From contig CAYMUW010000039.1 of assembly GCA_964393865.1 (NCBI GenBank), positions 1 through 21,881 on the forward strand: a stretch of DNA of 21,881 bases. The letters are read 5' to 3'. Both the position numbers and the translations under genes were made by a program. The stretch is from Suilimivivens sp964393865 (lineage in GTDB: Bacteria; Bacillota; Clostridia; Lachnospirales; Lachnospiraceae). Positions 21,853 to 21,881 of this stretch are shown here, piece after piece (within the stretch, counting starts at the first letter, position 1; each line of letters opens with the position of its first letter). Below the pieces are notes generated by a model. That model was not told the origin of the DNA. It did not search any database and was given only the letters and a program-made list of their open reading frames with translations.

Positions 21853-21881
21853 AGAAGTACGTTTTCACCAGCATCCCTATG

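Noticed and set aside
1..21881. CRISPR array, insertion sequence or prophage
   Set aside because: No regularly spaced repeats, transposase, integrase or phage structural genes were seen on either strand.

Overview
The window reads as chromosomal DNA of a Gram-positive anaerobe, most likely a member of Lachnospiraceae (Bacillota, Clostridia). The reasons are moderate GC content, strong AGGAGG ribosome sites, a two-gene SufCB-type Fe-S module, a PurH replaced by separate PurO-like and AICARFT-only proteins behind a ZTP riboswitch, YbjQ and DegV proteins, and BmrCD-like heterodimeric ABC exporters. This taxonomic call is an inference from family content; no marker gene proves it. Most genes lie on the minus strand.

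Layout. 1-55: 3' part of tRNA-Gly(TCC). 76-3688 (-): heterodimeric ABC exporter pair 1, ending in a long terminator-like hairpin. 3907-6301 (+): c-di-GMP phosphodiesterase (EAL) and a CE2-like SGNH esterase whose stop codon sits inside its own terminator hairpin. 6309-8103 (-): Xre-type regulator with a TTG start, a small membrane protein, and a CPBP (CAAX-like) protease split by a frameshift exactly before its catalytic EExxxR motif. 8297-8819 (+): two-TM protein and YbjQ-like protein, ending at a bidirectional hairpin. 8914-15071 (-): probable five-gene operon degV - sufC-like - sufB-like - heterodimeric ABC exporter pair 2. 15228-15725 (+): signal-less Cu/Zn superoxide dismutase-like protein, sharing a bidirectional terminator with the operon that converges on it. 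15795-18401 (-): promoter, ZTP riboswitch with overlapping terminator, PurO-like IMP cyclohydrolase, stand-alone AICAR transformylase, PaaI-like thioesterase. 18426-18778 (-): decayed azlC-azlD remnant. 18793-21349 (-): GNAT acetyltransferase, HAM1-like NTP pyrophosphatase, GPH-family sugar symporter. 21442-21852 (-): unrecognised ORF with a DxD motif, perhaps broken at its 5' end.

How it fits together. The purine block is the clearest regulatory unit. The last two steps of IMP synthesis (AICAR to FAICAR to IMP) are made by two separate proteins, and the leader senses the AICAR derivative ZTP/ZMP that accumulates when 10-formyl-THF is short. Both ABC pairs show the asymmetric NBD design of BmrCD/LmrCD/TM287-288: the upstream subunit has lost the catalytic Glu and the switch His, and the downstream subunit carries the altered signature motif.

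The most unusual items are the azlCD remnant, with two or three internal deletions joined at short repeats; the CPBP frameshift on a T7 run that is also a textbook-form -1 slippery heptamer; the riboswitch/split-PurH unit with an AICARFT resembling the animal ATIC domain; and the cytosolic Cu/Zn SOD-like protein. I did not find a clearly new multi-gene defence or mobile system. No transposase, integrase, CRISPR array or phage gene is visible.
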